Shown: positions 24,964-34,583, counted from the first letter of the stretch. The stretch: 64,000 nucleotides of DNA from Herbaspirillum sp. meg3 (GCF_002257565.1 NZ_CP022736.1:1550001-1614000); one strand, 5' to 3'. Notes: a model not told the origin generated them from the sequence alone. Made by a program: numbers and translations.

Positions 24964-27186
24964 TTACATACGATAGTTGACCGAAATCATGCCGGTACGG
25001 CCGGTGCCTGGCACCGAGCGCCCGCCGTCGGACTGGATCAGCGCATCGTAATACATTTTGTTGGTCAGGTTGAACAGGTTGAAACGAATATCGTATTGTT
25101 TTTCCGTATAGGCGACGGTGGCGTCCCAGCGAGTATAGCCGCCGACTTGTACGGTATTGGTCGCCGTGGCATAGCGTTGTGACATGTAAGTCGCACCACC
25201 GCCAACTTGCCAATGCGGCATGACGTCGTAGGTAGTCCAGGTCGTCAGCGTGTGCTTCGGTGTGTTGACGGGAATCTTGCCCAGTGTGTTGTCCAATGCG
25301 GAGGCGCTGATCACTTGCGCATCCAGATAGGTGTAGCCGGCAGCGACTTGCCATTGCTTGTTGATGCGGCCGGTAGCGCCCAAACGTGCGCCCTTGACGC
25401 GGACGGTGCCTTGCAGTTCATATACGCCGGTGCTGACCTGGCTGCGTGCGTTTTCTTTCTTGATCTGGAAGATCGCGGCATTGGTCGACAGGTTTTCCGC
25501 CAGATCCCACTTGCCGCCCAGCTCATAGGATTTGTTTTTCTCAGGATCGAGATTGGTCTGGCCCGCAGTACCAGTCAGCTGTTCCAGCGACGGATTAAAC
25601 GACGTGCCGTAAGACAGGTAGTAAGACTGTGCCGCAGTCGGCTGCCAGATACCGCCGGCGCGCACGCTGAGGAAGTTGACGGTCTGATTGGCGCTGGCCA
25701 GCGCGGTATTCTTTGCAGCGGCAGGCGTATTGCCAGAGTTCAGCGAGTTGGTGATGCTGGCGACATATCGGTCAAAACGCAAGCCACCGACCAGCTTGAA
25801 CTGTTTGCTCAGCTCCATCGTGTCGTTGAAGTAGGTCGCGATGGTGTTGGCGCTGCCACCCTGACGATTGCCTGCCTGGCTGACGACGTTGGCGCCGGCG
25901 GCGCTGTAGGTCGGGTTGACGACGGAGATACAGTCGGCATAGCCGCTCGTCGGTGTCGTCGCATCCGTCAGCGCTACGCCGTTGCAGGAACCGTTGCGGT
26001 AGTAAGCCTGATTGTCGTAACCATCATGGCCGACTTCCAGACCGACGAGGAAATCATGTTTGATGCCCAGACCGGTGAACTTGGCCGACAGTTCGGTCTG
26101 GTTGTAGATCGAGTAATCCTGAATGTTGCGGTCATGGCTTTGTGCGCGGACGAACAAGCTCGACAGCGGCAGGTTGCTGGCGGCACCCGTCAATGCCGTA
26201 TAGCCTGTGCCGGAAACCGTGCCGATGCCTTGCGGCGCGGTTTCGACCGCGTTGGTATGAACCCAGTTGAATTGGGTCTGATTGCGAATGGTCACGTCCG
26301 GGGTGATCTTGTGTTTGATGCCGGCGTTCAACGACACCACGTCCTGATCGGTGCGGTCGCTGTTGAGCCCGTAAGACGTATTGCGGTCAACGTTGACCGG
26401 ATGGCCGTTCAGCGGCGGCAGACCATAATCGGGTTGGTCGTGATTATGCTGGATCAGCGCCGATAGCGTGATTTCAGTAGAGGTGCCGATGCCGTTGACA
26501 TACGAGGCTGCCAGACCGAAGTCTTGCACATTGGTCTGGTTGCGTGTCGATGCCGCGCCGTCCTGCGCCATCGCCGAAATACGGAAGGCGGAGGTATCGG
26601 TCAGCGGCTGGTTGTGGTCAACAGTCGTGCGCACCAGGCCGTTGCTGGTGACGGAAGCGGAGACTTCAGTCGATTCTTTGAGGTTGGCTTTTTTGGTGAC
26701 CTGGTTGATCACGCCACCGGTTGAACCGCGACCGAACAGCATGGAGGAAGGTCCCATCAGGACTTCGATTTCGTCCATGGCGAAGGTGTCGCGATAGTAC
26801 TGGCCGCGGTCGCGGAAACCATCCAGATAGATATCCGTACGCGCTGAGAAACCGTTCAGGTTGATGTTGTTGCCAATCTGACCACCTTCAGCGCCGCCCA
26901 ACGTGATGCCGGCGACATTGCGCAAAGCGTCAGACAGCGAGCTGGCACCTTGCGATTGCATCAGCGCCTTGTTCACAACGACAACTGATTGCGGTACATC
27001 ATGCAAATCTGCCGGCAATTTGGTGATGGCGGTGCTGTTGGTGTTGAAGTCATCACGCTGGCCTTCGACCACGACTTCCTTCAGGGAAGAGGAAGCGGCA
27101 GGAGTGGAAGTTTGTTGTGCATGCAGGGAGACTGGAGCTGCAAACAGCGCGACAAGCGCGGCAGCGATCGGCGTGAGACGGTTCAT
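24964..27186 (-). CDS. TonB-dependent siderophore receptor, Fiu-like
   Basis: Outer-membrane TonB-dependent receptor of 740 residues. A signal peptide (to about AQQTST) is followed by a possible TonB box near LKEVVVEGQ, a plug domain with GQIGNNINLNGFS and MLFGRGSTGGVINQVTKKA, then a 22-strand barrel ending in an aromatic-rich strand (GMISVNYRM). The pairing with piuC and the Fiu-like plug argue for monomeric catecholates or related iron chelates as ligand. A Fur-like partial match lies at 27323-27337 upstream. Divergent from it is a two-component system, starts 385 bp apart. Confidence 0.92.
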   Translation of the reverse strand: MNRLTPIAAALVALFAAPVSLHAQQTSTPAASSSLKEVVVEGQRDDFNTNSTAITKLPADLHDVPQSVVVVNKALMQSQGASSLSDALRNVAGITLGGAEGGQIGNNINLNGFSARTDIYLDGFRDRGQYYRDTFAMDEIEVLMGPSSMLFGRGSTGGVINQVTKKANLKESTEVSASVTSNGLVRTTVDHNQPLTDTSAFRISAMAQDGAASTRNQTNVQDFGLAASYVNGIGTSTEITLSALIQHNHDQPDYGLPPLNGHPVNVDRNTSYGLNSDRTDQDVVSLNAGIKHKITPDVTIRNQTQFNWVHTNAVETAPQGIGTVSGTGYTALTGAASNLPLSSLFVRAQSHDRNIQDYSIYNQTELSAKFTGLGIKHDFLVGLEVGHDGYDNQAYYRNGSCNGVALTDATTPTSGYADCISVVNPTYSAAGANVVSQAGNRQGGSANTIATYFNDTMELSKQFKLVGGLRFDRYVASITNSLNSGNTPAAAKNTALASANQTVNFLSVRAGGIWQPTAAQSYYLSYGTSFNPSLEQLTGTAGQTNLDPEKNKSYELGGKWDLAENLSTNAAIFQIKKENARSQVSTGVYELQGTVRVKGARLGATGRINKQWQVAAGYTYLDAQVISASALDNTLGKIPVNTPKHTLTTWTTYDVMPHWQVGGGATYMSQRYATATNTVQVGGYTRWDATVAYTEKQYDIRFNLFNLTNKMYYDALIQSDGGRSVPGTGRTGMISVNYRM

Positions 27187-27571
27187 GTGGTCGTTATCGT
27201 TAAGTTAGTCACAGAATGGAGTGGCTGGCTACGACGGATGATGTCCCGTTTGGCTGGCTGAAATTTGTCTGGAAATGAGATACGTTTTTTCTACTGATGT
27301 ACAGTCTGCTTATTTTTGTAGATGATTTCGATTCTCATTTCGAAGTTATGAGCGCTAGACTAAATTGCTGGCCTGTCGAAGTGCTGACACAGTACTGACT
27401 ATTTGCTGACTGTAGCCAAAATGGCACAAATAAAGCGCCGTCTATCCGATAGAGTGGCAATTTAGGCATGCCGCAGAGCGCTACAATACGGAGCCTTGCC
27501 GCTTCCGGGCAGGGGGGATTTCTCGCTGTTTATTACAGTTTGCAGTTTTACTTTCAATCTGGTCCTGATAT
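27187..27571. other. Divergent promoter region, siderophore receptor / two-component system
   Basis: 385 bp without a gene. The part near 27240-27360 is AT-rich and should hold the receptor promoter. It contains a degenerate Fur-type palindrome at 27323-27337. The other half leads into the response regulator. Confidence 0.5.
27323..27337. promoter_or_regulatory. Possible degenerate Fur box
   Basis: TGATTTCGATTCTCA agrees with 10 of the 14 fixed positions of the TGATAAT-N-ATTATCA Fur core. It lies about 140 bp before the siderophore-receptor start. The match is suggestive only. Confidence 0.35.
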
Positions 27572-28240
27572 ATGAATGTTCTGCTGGTAGAAGATGATCT
27601 GGTGTTGGCGGACGGTTTGTCCCGCATGCTCAAGTCGCATGGCCTGAGCGTCAATACGGTCAATAACGGCACCGACGCGGATGCGCTGTTGCAACGCTAT
27701 ACGGCCACGGTACTGGTGCTCGACATCGGCCTGCCCGGGCTGGATGGTTTTGAAGTGGTGCGCCGGTTGCGTGCCCGCGGCAGTAACATGCCCGTGCTGC
27801 TGCTGACGGCTCGCGATACGATTCCTGACCGCGTGCACGGACTGGAGCTGGGTGCTGATGACTACCTGGTCAAGCCTTTCGCGACACCCGAGCTGGTCGC
27901 ACGCATCAAGGCGCTGATTCGTCGCAGCAGCCCGCAGCCGACTCAGCTCACCATCGGCGGGCTGTCGCTCGACACCTCGTCCAAACGTGCGACGATCGAT
28001 GGCAAAAAAGTTGATTTTTCGGTCCGTGAATGGACTGTGCTGGAATACCTCATGCAGCAAGCTTCGCGCGTGGTGTCCAAGCAGCAGATCATTGATGCCG
28101 TGTTGCCATGGGGTGAAGATGTGACCCTCAATGCGGTGGAAGTCTATGTCTCCCGTATTCGCACCAAGACCGCCGGTTCCGGCGTGGCGATTCGTACGAT
28201 CCGCGGCTTCGGCTACATGCTGGAAAAAAGCGACGCCTGA
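27572..28240 (+). CDS. Response regulator, OmpR family (QseB/TctD-like)
   Basis: Response regulator of 222 residues. The receiver has acidic pair in LLVEDDLV, phospho-acceptor Asp51 in VLVLDIGLPG, Thr in LLTARD and Lys in YLVKPFATP. The C-terminal winged helix contains FSVREWTVLEYLMQ and LNAVEVYVSRIRTK. The kinase gene follows after 5 bp. Being divergent from a siderophore receptor, it may control iron-related or envelope genes, but nothing in the sequence proves this. Confidence 0.92.
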   Translation: MNVLLVEDDLVLADGLSRMLKSHGLSVNTVNNGTDADALLQRYTATVLVLDIGLPGLDGFEVVRRLRARGSNMPVLLLTARDTIPDRVHGLELGADDYLVKPFATPELVARIKALIRRSSPQPTQLTIGGLSLDTSSKRATIDGKKVDFSVREWTVLEYLMQQASRVVSKQQIIDAVLPWGEDVTLNAVEVYVSRIRTKTAGSGVAIRTIRGFGYMLEKSDA

Positions 28241-28245
28241 TTTTG

Positions 28246-29658
28246 ATGCGCCGGTCGCCAGCCTCCAATACGACTCGCAAGGTCATGCGTCACAGCATTA
28301 AATTCAATCTGCTGAAATGGCTGATTGCGCCGCTGCTCGCGGTCAATCTGATCGGCGCCGGCCTGACGTACTGGCTGGCGTGGCTGCCGGCACAGGATGC
28401 ATTCGACCAAAGTATCACCGACGCAGCCTGGGCGCTGACTTCGCAGATCAAGCGGGTGCGCGGCAAGACCTCGCTGGAGCTGACCAAGCAAGCCGAGCAG
28501 ATGCTGCGTTCGGATCATTTCGACACCATGTATTTCGTCGTGCGCGACGCCAGCGGCGAAACACTGGCCGGCGATCATAACTTCCCTCCGGTCAACCAGA
28601 TTGACGAGCCCAATGAGCCGGTGACCTATGACGGCGTCATGAATGGCGAACAGGTTCGCATTGCCGCTCTGTATGTGAGCATCGAACGCACTCCCATTTA
28701 CATCGGCATCGCAGAGACTTTCCGCAAACGCAACCAGACGCACTACGTCATTCTGATTTCTCTGCTGCTGCTCGACGGTGTGCTCACGGCATTCTCTATC
28801 GTCATCGTGCTGGTGGCGGTGAATAAAGGTCTGCATCCGCTGCGTGAACTGCAACAGAATCTGGATCAGCGCAATCGCGATAACCTGACGCCGATCAACG
28901 TTGAACAGACCACCGAAGAACTGACGCCGGTGGTTAAGGCGATCAACAGCCTGCTTGACAACATCCGCAAGGGAGCTACGGCGCAGCAGAATTTCCTGGC
29001 CAATGTGGCGCATCAGATCCGCACGCCGCTGACCGGTTTGCGCCTGCAACTGGAGTGGTTGCAGCAGCGTCACGCCAACGAACCGGAAACGGCGCATTCG
29101 ACCGAATTGATGACCTCGTCAGTCGAGCGCATGGTGCGCCAGAGTAACCAGTTGCTGGCGCTGGCACGGGCCGAGCCGAGCCGCTTCAAGCCGACGCATC
29201 TGGAAGAGCTTTCTCTCGATAAACTGGTGGAAGAATCGGTGCAGCATTTCATCGAACAGGCCGACAAGAAACAGATCGACCTCGGCTTCGATCTGCAGCC
29301 GGCACGGGTGAAGGGCGACCGTTTCATGTTGCGCGACCTGATCGATAACCTGGTCGACAACGCCGTGCGTTATTCTCCGCCGCAGAGTACGGTGACCGTC
29401 AGTTGCCGCGAGCACGAAGATGCGACGCTGCTGACCGTCGAAGACTCCGGCCCCGGCATCGCGCCGGAACACCGCGAACTGATCTTCGACCGTTTCTATC
29501 GCGTCAATGACAAGATCTCCGGCAGCGGCCTCGGTCTGGCGATCGTGCGGGATATCGCCAAGGATCATGGCGGCGAGATCACACTGACCTCGGGCGATGA
29601 AGACTGCGGCACGATCTTTACGGTGCGCTTTCCGCACGGCGTTAAAGCGGACCTGTAG
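28246..29658 (+). CDS. Sensor histidine kinase
   Basis: Membrane sensor kinase of 470 residues. It has a first helix near residues 25-45 (WLIAPLLAVNLIGAGLTYWL), a periplasmic 2CSK_N-like domain, a second helix near 165-190, and a phosphoacceptor His in ANVAHQIRTPLTGL. N box NLVDNAVRYSPPQ, G1 DSGPGIAPEHRE and G2 SGSGLGLAIVRDI follow. The frame can also start at a TTG at 28243, adjacent to the chosen ATG 28246, or at a later Met (MRHSIKFN). It is the partner of the regulator directly upstream, with which it must be co-transcribed. Confidence 0.9.
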   Translation: MRRSPASNTTRKVMRHSIKFNLLKWLIAPLLAVNLIGAGLTYWLAWLPAQDAFDQSITDAAWALTSQIKRVRGKTSLELTKQAEQMLRSDHFDTMYFVVRDASGETLAGDHNFPPVNQIDEPNEPVTYDGVMNGEQVRIAALYVSIERTPIYIGIAETFRKRNQTHYVILISLLLLDGVLTAFSIVIVLVAVNKGLHPLRELQQNLDQRNRDNLTPINVEQTTEELTPVVKAINSLLDNIRKGATAQQNFLANVAHQIRTPLTGLRLQLEWLQQRHANEPETAHSTELMTSSVERMVRQSNQLLALARAEPSRFKPTHLEELSLDKLVEESVQHFIEQADKKQIDLGFDLQPARVKGDRFMLRDLIDNLVDNAVRYSPPQSTVTVSCREHEDATLLTVEDSGPGIAPEHRELIFDRFYRVNDKISGSGLGLAIVRDIAKDHGGEITLTSGDEDCGTIFTVRFPHGVKADL

Positions 29659-29768
29659 CGGCTTCACGCTACATCGCTGCTTTCCCTGTTTCCCGTTTGA
29701 AATAATTATCCAGAACCAGTTGGATGTGCCTCTGTCCAATCCCTGTATCGACATCGATGGAGGTTTTT

Positions 29769-29987
29769 ATGACGGAGCAAGTCCTACAAAGCGGTACGCA
29801 TATCGCACGTTTCGACGCGGTGAAAAAAGAAGAAGATGTGTTTGAAGCACAAGTCTTCGTACGTCTGACGCGTGAACCGGAAATCGCCGAAACCTATATC
29901 CCTGCCGGCTTGTTCGGATCCATGCAGGAAGCGCTGGACAACGCCAAACAACGCGCTGAACGCGCCTTGAAGGAGCACGAGTTCTGA
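29769..29987 (+). CDS. Small conserved hypothetical protein (72 aa)
   Basis: A 72-residue soluble protein beginning MTEQVLQSGTHIARFD, behind a clear GGAGG ribosome site. It is acidic and helical at the C-terminus (MQEALDNAKQRAERALKEHEF) with a beta-rich first half (DVFEAQVFVRLTREPEIAETYIP). I recognise no domain. Its stop overlaps the start of the lipoprotein gene (TGATG), so the two are translationally coupled and probably function together. The frame is open 45 bp further upstream, but without a ribosome site. Confidence 0.75.
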   Translation: MTEQVLQSGTHIARFDAVKKEEDVFEAQVFVRLTREPEIAETYIPAGLFGSMQEALDNAKQRAERALKEHEF

Positions 29988-30457
29988 TGGCAGTTGTTTC
30001 TCATGTGAAAAAAATTCTCGTTGTCTCGATCTTGTGCAGCGGCCTCGCCGCATGCGCGACGGGCTATTCGCAATCCACCCGTTTTGAAATCCATGCCGCC
30101 AGTCTGACGGAGAGTCCTGATTGGCAAAAAGCCAATTTGCTTGACGATCCCGGCACGACCGTCTATGTCGGGCCCGAGGTGTTGCTGGACAATTCAGACG
30201 TGGCGCTGGCTAATGCCAAGAAAGATCTTGGCGGGCAGGTAGTGATCATCATCCAGATGACGCCTGCCGGCACGATTCGCATGGGTTCGGCTTCGCGTGT
30301 CTTGCTGCGTCAGCGCATGGCGGTGATGATCAACGGCGAGGTGTTGACCGCGCCGGTGGTGTCGGCTCCGCTCAGCGGCAATCGTTTCGCCATCACCGGC
30401 TTCAAATCGTTTGAAGAGGCGCAGCAGGTAGCAGAAGGCATTGCGCCGAAACGATAA
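29987..30457 (+). CDS. Lipoprotein with SecDF P1-head-like domain
   Basis: A 156-residue predicted lipoprotein. A basic N-terminus and hydrophobic stretch lead to the lipobox SGLAAC with Cys23. The second half, MAVMINGEVLTAPVVSAPLS then NRFAITGFKSFEEAQQVAEGI, resembles the P1-head subdomain of SecD (the VLDGxVxSAPVI and ITGxFxxEEAxxLA pattern). Outside SecD this fold occurs in small envelope proteins of unknown role. There are no SecD membrane segments here, so it is not a translocase fragment with channel function. It is coupled to the preceding 72-residue gene. Confidence 0.75.
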   Translation: MAVVSHVKKILVVSILCSGLAACATGYSQSTRFEIHAASLTESPDWQKANLLDDPGTTVYVGPEVLLDNSDVALANAKKDLGGQVVIIIQMTPAGTIRMGSASRVLLRQRMAVMINGEVLTAPVVSAPLSGNRFAITGFKSFEEAQQVAEGIAPKR

Positions 30458-30485
30458 GGCAGCAATCTATTAACTCTTCTTGTCT

Positions 30486-30567
30486 GTCGTCCTGACGAAA
30501 GTCAGGATCCAGCGTCGTGTCCAACCATATCCACGACACTGGATCCCAGCGTTCGCTGGGACGACGG
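30486..30567. repeat. Palindromic intergenic repeat element (REP/MITE-like)
   Basis: About 82 bp of nested inverted repeats. Outer arms GTCGTCC and GGACGAC enclose two hairpins: CCTGACGAAAGTCAGG on the left and CCCAGCGTTCGCTGGG on the right. The inner arms CCAGCGTCGTG and CACGACACTGG pair across the centre with one mismatch. This architecture is that of dispersed palindromic repeats common in proteobacterial intergenic regions. It contains no gene. Confidence 0.7.
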
Positions 30568-30682
30568 TAATGCATGTGAAGTTTATGAACATAATGGCAT
30601 CTGAGCGCTAGCCAAGGTATCGATAAGAAATGCACCTCACCGTCATGGTAAGGTGACGGCAACTCAACTACTCGTTCTCACC

Positions 30683-31333
30683 ATGTCCGTTGCCCGTCAT
30701 ATTGTCCAGGTTCATCCCCGCCTGCTGGTTGCTGTCGTCATCGGCGCGTTGGGTTTTATATTGTGGCCTGCGGGCGAGACCATCACGCGCTTGCTGGTCG
30801 GCTGGAACGCCGGGGTCTGGTGTTATCTGCTGTCGATCTGGTTCATGATGCTGGGTGCCAAAGCAGCCGACGTCAAACGCCTGGCTGAAACCGAGGACGA
30901 AAGTGCACAACTGGTGCTGGCCATCGTGTGCGTGGCGGCCATTGCCAGTCTTGCCGCCATCATCGTTGAGTTGGCTGGTGCATCGCATCTGGGCGAGCAC
31001 AAATTGCTGCGCTATGTTTTTACCGGCGGCACGGTGTTGGGATCGTGGTTTTTGATCGGCACCATATTCACCTTGCATTACGCACGCCTGTTCTACGGCG
31101 AAGACGATGATGCCGAACCGCCTTTGCGTTTTGCCGACGGTGAAAAAAATCCTGACTATTGGGACTTTCTCTACTTCTCATTCACCATCAGCGTAGCGGT
31201 GCAGACCTCCGACGTTTGTGTCGGCACGCGCGCTTTACGTAAAACCGTGCTGGCGCATTCGGTGATCGGCTTTCTCTTCAATGCGGCGATTCTGGGGTTG
31301 TCGATCAATATTGCGGCGAGCCTCACTAGCTGA
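30683..31333 (+). CDS. DUF1345 family membrane protein
   Basis: Integral membrane protein of 216 residues with about five hydrophobic segments. The C-terminal stretch DYWDFLYFSFTISVAVQTSD followed by VCVGTRALRKTVLAHSVIGF is the hallmark of DUF1345, which resembles the pore region of two-TM potassium channels, but no ion selectivity is shown. The frame also has a GTG at 30653 behind GGTAAG that would add ten residues. It stands alone after a palindromic repeat and converges with mgtA. Function is unknown. Confidence 0.82.
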   Translation: MSVARHIVQVHPRLLVAVVIGALGFILWPAGETITRLLVGWNAGVWCYLLSIWFMMLGAKAADVKRLAETEDESAQLVLAIVCVAAIASLAAIIVELAGASHLGEHKLLRYVFTGGTVLGSWFLIGTIFTLHYARLFYGEDDDAEPPLRFADGEKNPDYWDFLYFSFTISVAVQTSDVCVGTRALRKTVLAHSVIGFLFNAAILGLSINIAASLTS

Positions 31334-31380
31334 TCGTCAGCAACACTCGTACCTGTTCCAATATCTGCTCCATACAAAGT

Positions 31381-31413
31381 AAAAAGGGATGTGTTTGCAC
31401 ACATCCCTTTTTT
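31381..31413. terminator. Bidirectional terminator between DUF1345 gene and mgtA
   Basis: Perfect 14-bp arms (AAAAAGGGATGTGT and complement) around a four-base loop, with A and T runs on both sides. It serves both convergent genes. Confidence 0.93.
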
Positions 31414-31445
31414 ACGTCCTCAACGGCTTAGCGGGCTATTACCGG

Positions 31446-34208
31446 TTATTGCCAGCCGTAGCGGTTGGTATACCACTTCTTCATCAGCTGGATCAGCGCG
31501 CCGTAAGCAATCAGGATCGCCAACAGCCAGGGGAAGTAGCTCAGCGGCAATGCCTGCAGCTTGAAGTAGCTCGCCAGCGGCGACATCGGCAGGATGATCC
31601 CGATGCACATGATGATCAATGTCATGCCCATCAGCGGCCACGAAGCGCGGCTTTGCAGGAACGGGATGCGCTTGGTACGGATCATGTGCACGATCAGTGT
31701 TTGCGACAGCAAGCCTTCAATGAACCAACCCGACTGGAACAGGGTTTGATGATCCGGCGAGTTGGCGCCGAAGATGTACCACATCAGCGCAAAGGTGCTG
31801 ATATCAAAGATTGAGCTGATCGGACCGAAGAACACCATGAAGCGGCCAATTTCACCCGGGTTCCAGCGTTGCGGCTTCTCAAGGAATTCCTTGTCGACGT
31901 TGTCGAACGGGATGGAAATCTGCGAGACGTCATACAGCAGGTTCTGCACCAGCAGATGCAAAGGCAGCATCGGCAGGAAGGGCAGGAAGGCACTCGCCAC
32001 CAGCACCGAGAAGACGTTGCCGAAGTTGGAGCTGGCGGTCATCTTGATGTACTTGAGCATGTTGGCGAAGGTCTTGCGGCCTTCCAGCACGCCTTCTTCC
32101 AGTACCATCAGGCTCTTTTCCAGCAGGATCAGATCGGCGGCTTCTTTAGCAATATCGACTGCAGTATCGACCGAAATACCGATGTCGGCCGCACGCAATG
32201 CAGGCGCATCATTGATGCCGTCGCCCATGAAGCCGACCACGTGACCCTTGTCGTGCAGCACGCGCACGATGCGTTCTTTGTGTGTCGGGCTGAGCTTGGC
32301 GAAGACGGTGGTCTTCTCAACGGCGACGGACAACTCTTCATCGCTCATCTTTTCCACGTGTGAACCGAGCAGCATGCCTTCGACTTCGAGGCCGACCTCG
32401 CGGCAGATCTTGGCGGTGACCAGCTCATTGTCACCGGTCAGGATCTTGACCGTGACACCGTGAGCGCGCAAGGCAGCCAGCGCAGGTTCGGTCGACTCCT
32501 TCGGTGGATCGAGGAAGGCGATGTAACCGATCAGCACCAGATCCGATTCATCGGCGACGCTGTAGGTTTCCTTGGTCGGCGGCAGATCCTTGGCGGCCAC
32601 GGCCACCACGCGCAAGCCTTCGGAGTTGAGGCTGGCAGTGGTTTCCTTGATCTCGGCGAGCAACTCCGGTGTGAACGGCACGATCTCACCGTTGTTGCGT
32701 GCATGGGTACAGATCGAGACGATTTCTTCGACTGCGCCTTTGCAGATCAGCTCATGGTGATCTTCGCGTTCGCTGACGACCACCGACATGCGGCGGCGCT
32801 GGAAGTCGAACGGGATTTCATCGACCTTGCGATAGGCCGAAGCGATCGACATTTCGCGTTGCAATTCGGCGTGTTCCAGCACTGCGACGTCGAGCAGATT
32901 TTTCAGGCCGGTCTGATAGTAGCTGTTCAGATAGGCGTATTGCAGCACTTCATCGTTCGGTTCGCCGAGGATACCGGTGTGGCGTTCCAGGAAGATCTTG
33001 TCCTGCGTCAGCGTGCCGGTCTTGTCGGTACACAGCACGTCCATCGCGCCGAAGTTCTGGATCGCGTCGAGGCGCTTGACGATGACCTTCTTGCGCGACA
33101 GCGCGACTGCACCTTTGGCCAGCGTCGAGGTGACGATCATCGGCAGCATTTCCGGCGTCAGACCAACCGCAATCGACAGGCCGAACAGGAAGGCTTCAAC
33201 CCAGTCTCCCTTGGTGAAGCCGTTGATGAAGAACACGATCGGTGTCATCACCAGCATGAAGCGGATCAGCAGCCAGCTGACCTTGTTCACGCCCGACTGG
33301 AATGCGGTCGGGGTGCGGTCGGTGGCGGTGACGCGTTCCGCCAGCGCGCCGAAGTAGGTGCGCTTGCCGGTGGTCAGGACGACGGCAGTCGCTGAGCCGC
33401 TGACTACGTTGGTACCCATGAAGCAGAGGTTGTCCAGTTCCAGCGGGTTGCTGGCATCGACGCCGCGATGCTCGGCAAATTTCTCTACCGGCAGCGATTC
33501 GCCGGTCATGGCGGCCTGGCTGATGAACAAGTCTTTGGCCGAAATCAGGCGCAGGTCAGCAGGGATCATGTCGCCGGCAGACAGCTGCACAATGTCGCCC
33601 GGCACCAGTTTCTTGATCGGCAGTTCGATGCGCTTGGCGCCCTTGGGATGCAGGGTGACATCGAAGTAGCGCTGTGCTTCTTCGGCGATGTCGGCGACGA
33701 TGTCGTGGCGGATCACGGTCGCGGTGTTGCTGACCATTTCCTTGAGCTTGTCGGCGGCCGTGTTGGAACGTGACTCCTGCACGAAGCGCATCAGCGTCGA
33801 CACGACCACCATGGTGCCGATCACGATGGCGGCCTTCATGTCTTCGGTGTAGTACGAGACGGCGGCGAGCACGGTCAGCAGCAGGTTGAACGGGTTCTTG
33901 TAGCAGTGCCACAGATGGACCCACCAGGTCAGCGGTTTTTCGTGTTCGACTTCGTTCGGCCCGACTTCGGCGCGAATGGCGTCGGCTTCCTGCTCGGTCA
34001 GGCCATCGGTGCGGGAGCCCAGGTTTTTCAGGAGTTCGGCCAGGTCGGTCTGGGAGGCACTCACCAGGCTTTGCGCCACGGTTTGCGGGACTTCCTTGGT
34101 GGTCGGCGAGCTGCGGAACATGTCCACGCCGAGGCGGCGGAAGTGGCGATCCATGCCGCGTGCACGGACAAAGCTAGCGAAGGTTTCTTTCAATAGATCC
34201 AGATTCAT
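31446..34208 (-). CDS. mgtA: Magnesium-translocating P-type ATPase MgtA
   Basis: Inner-membrane P3B-type ATPase of 920 residues that imports Mg2+ into the cytoplasm. The phosphorylation motif LCTDKTGTLTQDKI is near residue 395. The hinge FMGDGINDAPALRAADIG and actuator-domain segment AAMTGESLPVEKF are intact. About ten membrane helices end in GALIQLMKKWY. Length is slightly above the 898 of E. coli MgtA because of a longer N-terminus. The upstream 760 bp contain no gene that I trust, so a long leader is possible, as in enterobacteria. Confidence 0.95.
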   Translation of the reverse strand: MNLDLLKETFASFVRARGMDRHFRRLGVDMFRSSPTTKEVPQTVAQSLVSASQTDLAELLKNLGSRTDGLTEQEADAIRAEVGPNEVEHEKPLTWWVHLWHCYKNPFNLLLTVLAAVSYYTEDMKAAIVIGTMVVVSTLMRFVQESRSNTAADKLKEMVSNTATVIRHDIVADIAEEAQRYFDVTLHPKGAKRIELPIKKLVPGDIVQLSAGDMIPADLRLISAKDLFISQAAMTGESLPVEKFAEHRGVDASNPLELDNLCFMGTNVVSGSATAVVLTTGKRTYFGALAERVTATDRTPTAFQSGVNKVSWLLIRFMLVMTPIVFFINGFTKGDWVEAFLFGLSIAVGLTPEMLPMIVTSTLAKGAVALSRKKVIVKRLDAIQNFGAMDVLCTDKTGTLTQDKIFLERHTGILGEPNDEVLQYAYLNSYYQTGLKNLLDVAVLEHAELQREMSIASAYRKVDEIPFDFQRRRMSVVVSEREDHHELICKGAVEEIVSICTHARNNGEIVPFTPELLAEIKETTASLNSEGLRVVAVAAKDLPPTKETYSVADESDLVLIGYIAFLDPPKESTEPALAALRAHGVTVKILTGDNELVTAKICREVGLEVEGMLLGSHVEKMSDEELSVAVEKTTVFAKLSPTHKERIVRVLHDKGHVVGFMGDGINDAPALRAADIGISVDTAVDIAKEAADLILLEKSLMVLEEGVLEGRKTFANMLKYIKMTASSNFGNVFSVLVASAFLPFLPMLPLHLLVQNLLYDVSQISIPFDNVDKEFLEKPQRWNPGEIGRFMVFFGPISSIFDISTFALMWYIFGANSPDHQTLFQSGWFIEGLLSQTLIVHMIRTKRIPFLQSRASWPLMGMTLIIMCIGIILPMSPLASYFKLQALPLSYFPWLLAILIAYGALIQLMKKWYTNRYGWQ

Positions 34209-34583
34209 GATGAAGCTCTTTTTCTTTGCAACAGTTTGCAGTACTGGGCCGGACAGCGCGCGGCAGTCCGGTTCGTGCAGTCATCGAAGGGGGAAAATGA
34301 GAAAGCGTCAAACTGTAACGAATCCTCCTGACATATCGATGACATACAGGCGATCAATGTGAAGGTAAATCGGGCATAAGGACTCCGCAGGTTGAGGTTG
34401 CGAAGACCCTTTCGTCGACATCTGGTTCTGCTGACGGCATGGCTGATCCGGCCGGCAAAAGCCGGTCGCGAACGCATTCTTGCCGGTATGCGCAGGGATG
34501 CTAAGCGCGCAATGCCGGTAGAGGTGCGCCACGGAGTCGGCAAGGGCCGAAAACGCCATTGCCGCACCCGCTATAGCGGCGCG

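Noticed and set aside
25207..26466. A 419-codon plus-strand frame inside the siderophore receptor gene
   Set aside because: Shadow of the receptor coding sequence, with no recognisable domain.
30486..30567. Possible CRISPR remnant
   Set aside because: There is a single nested palindrome, with no regularly spaced direct repeats or spacers and no cas genes.
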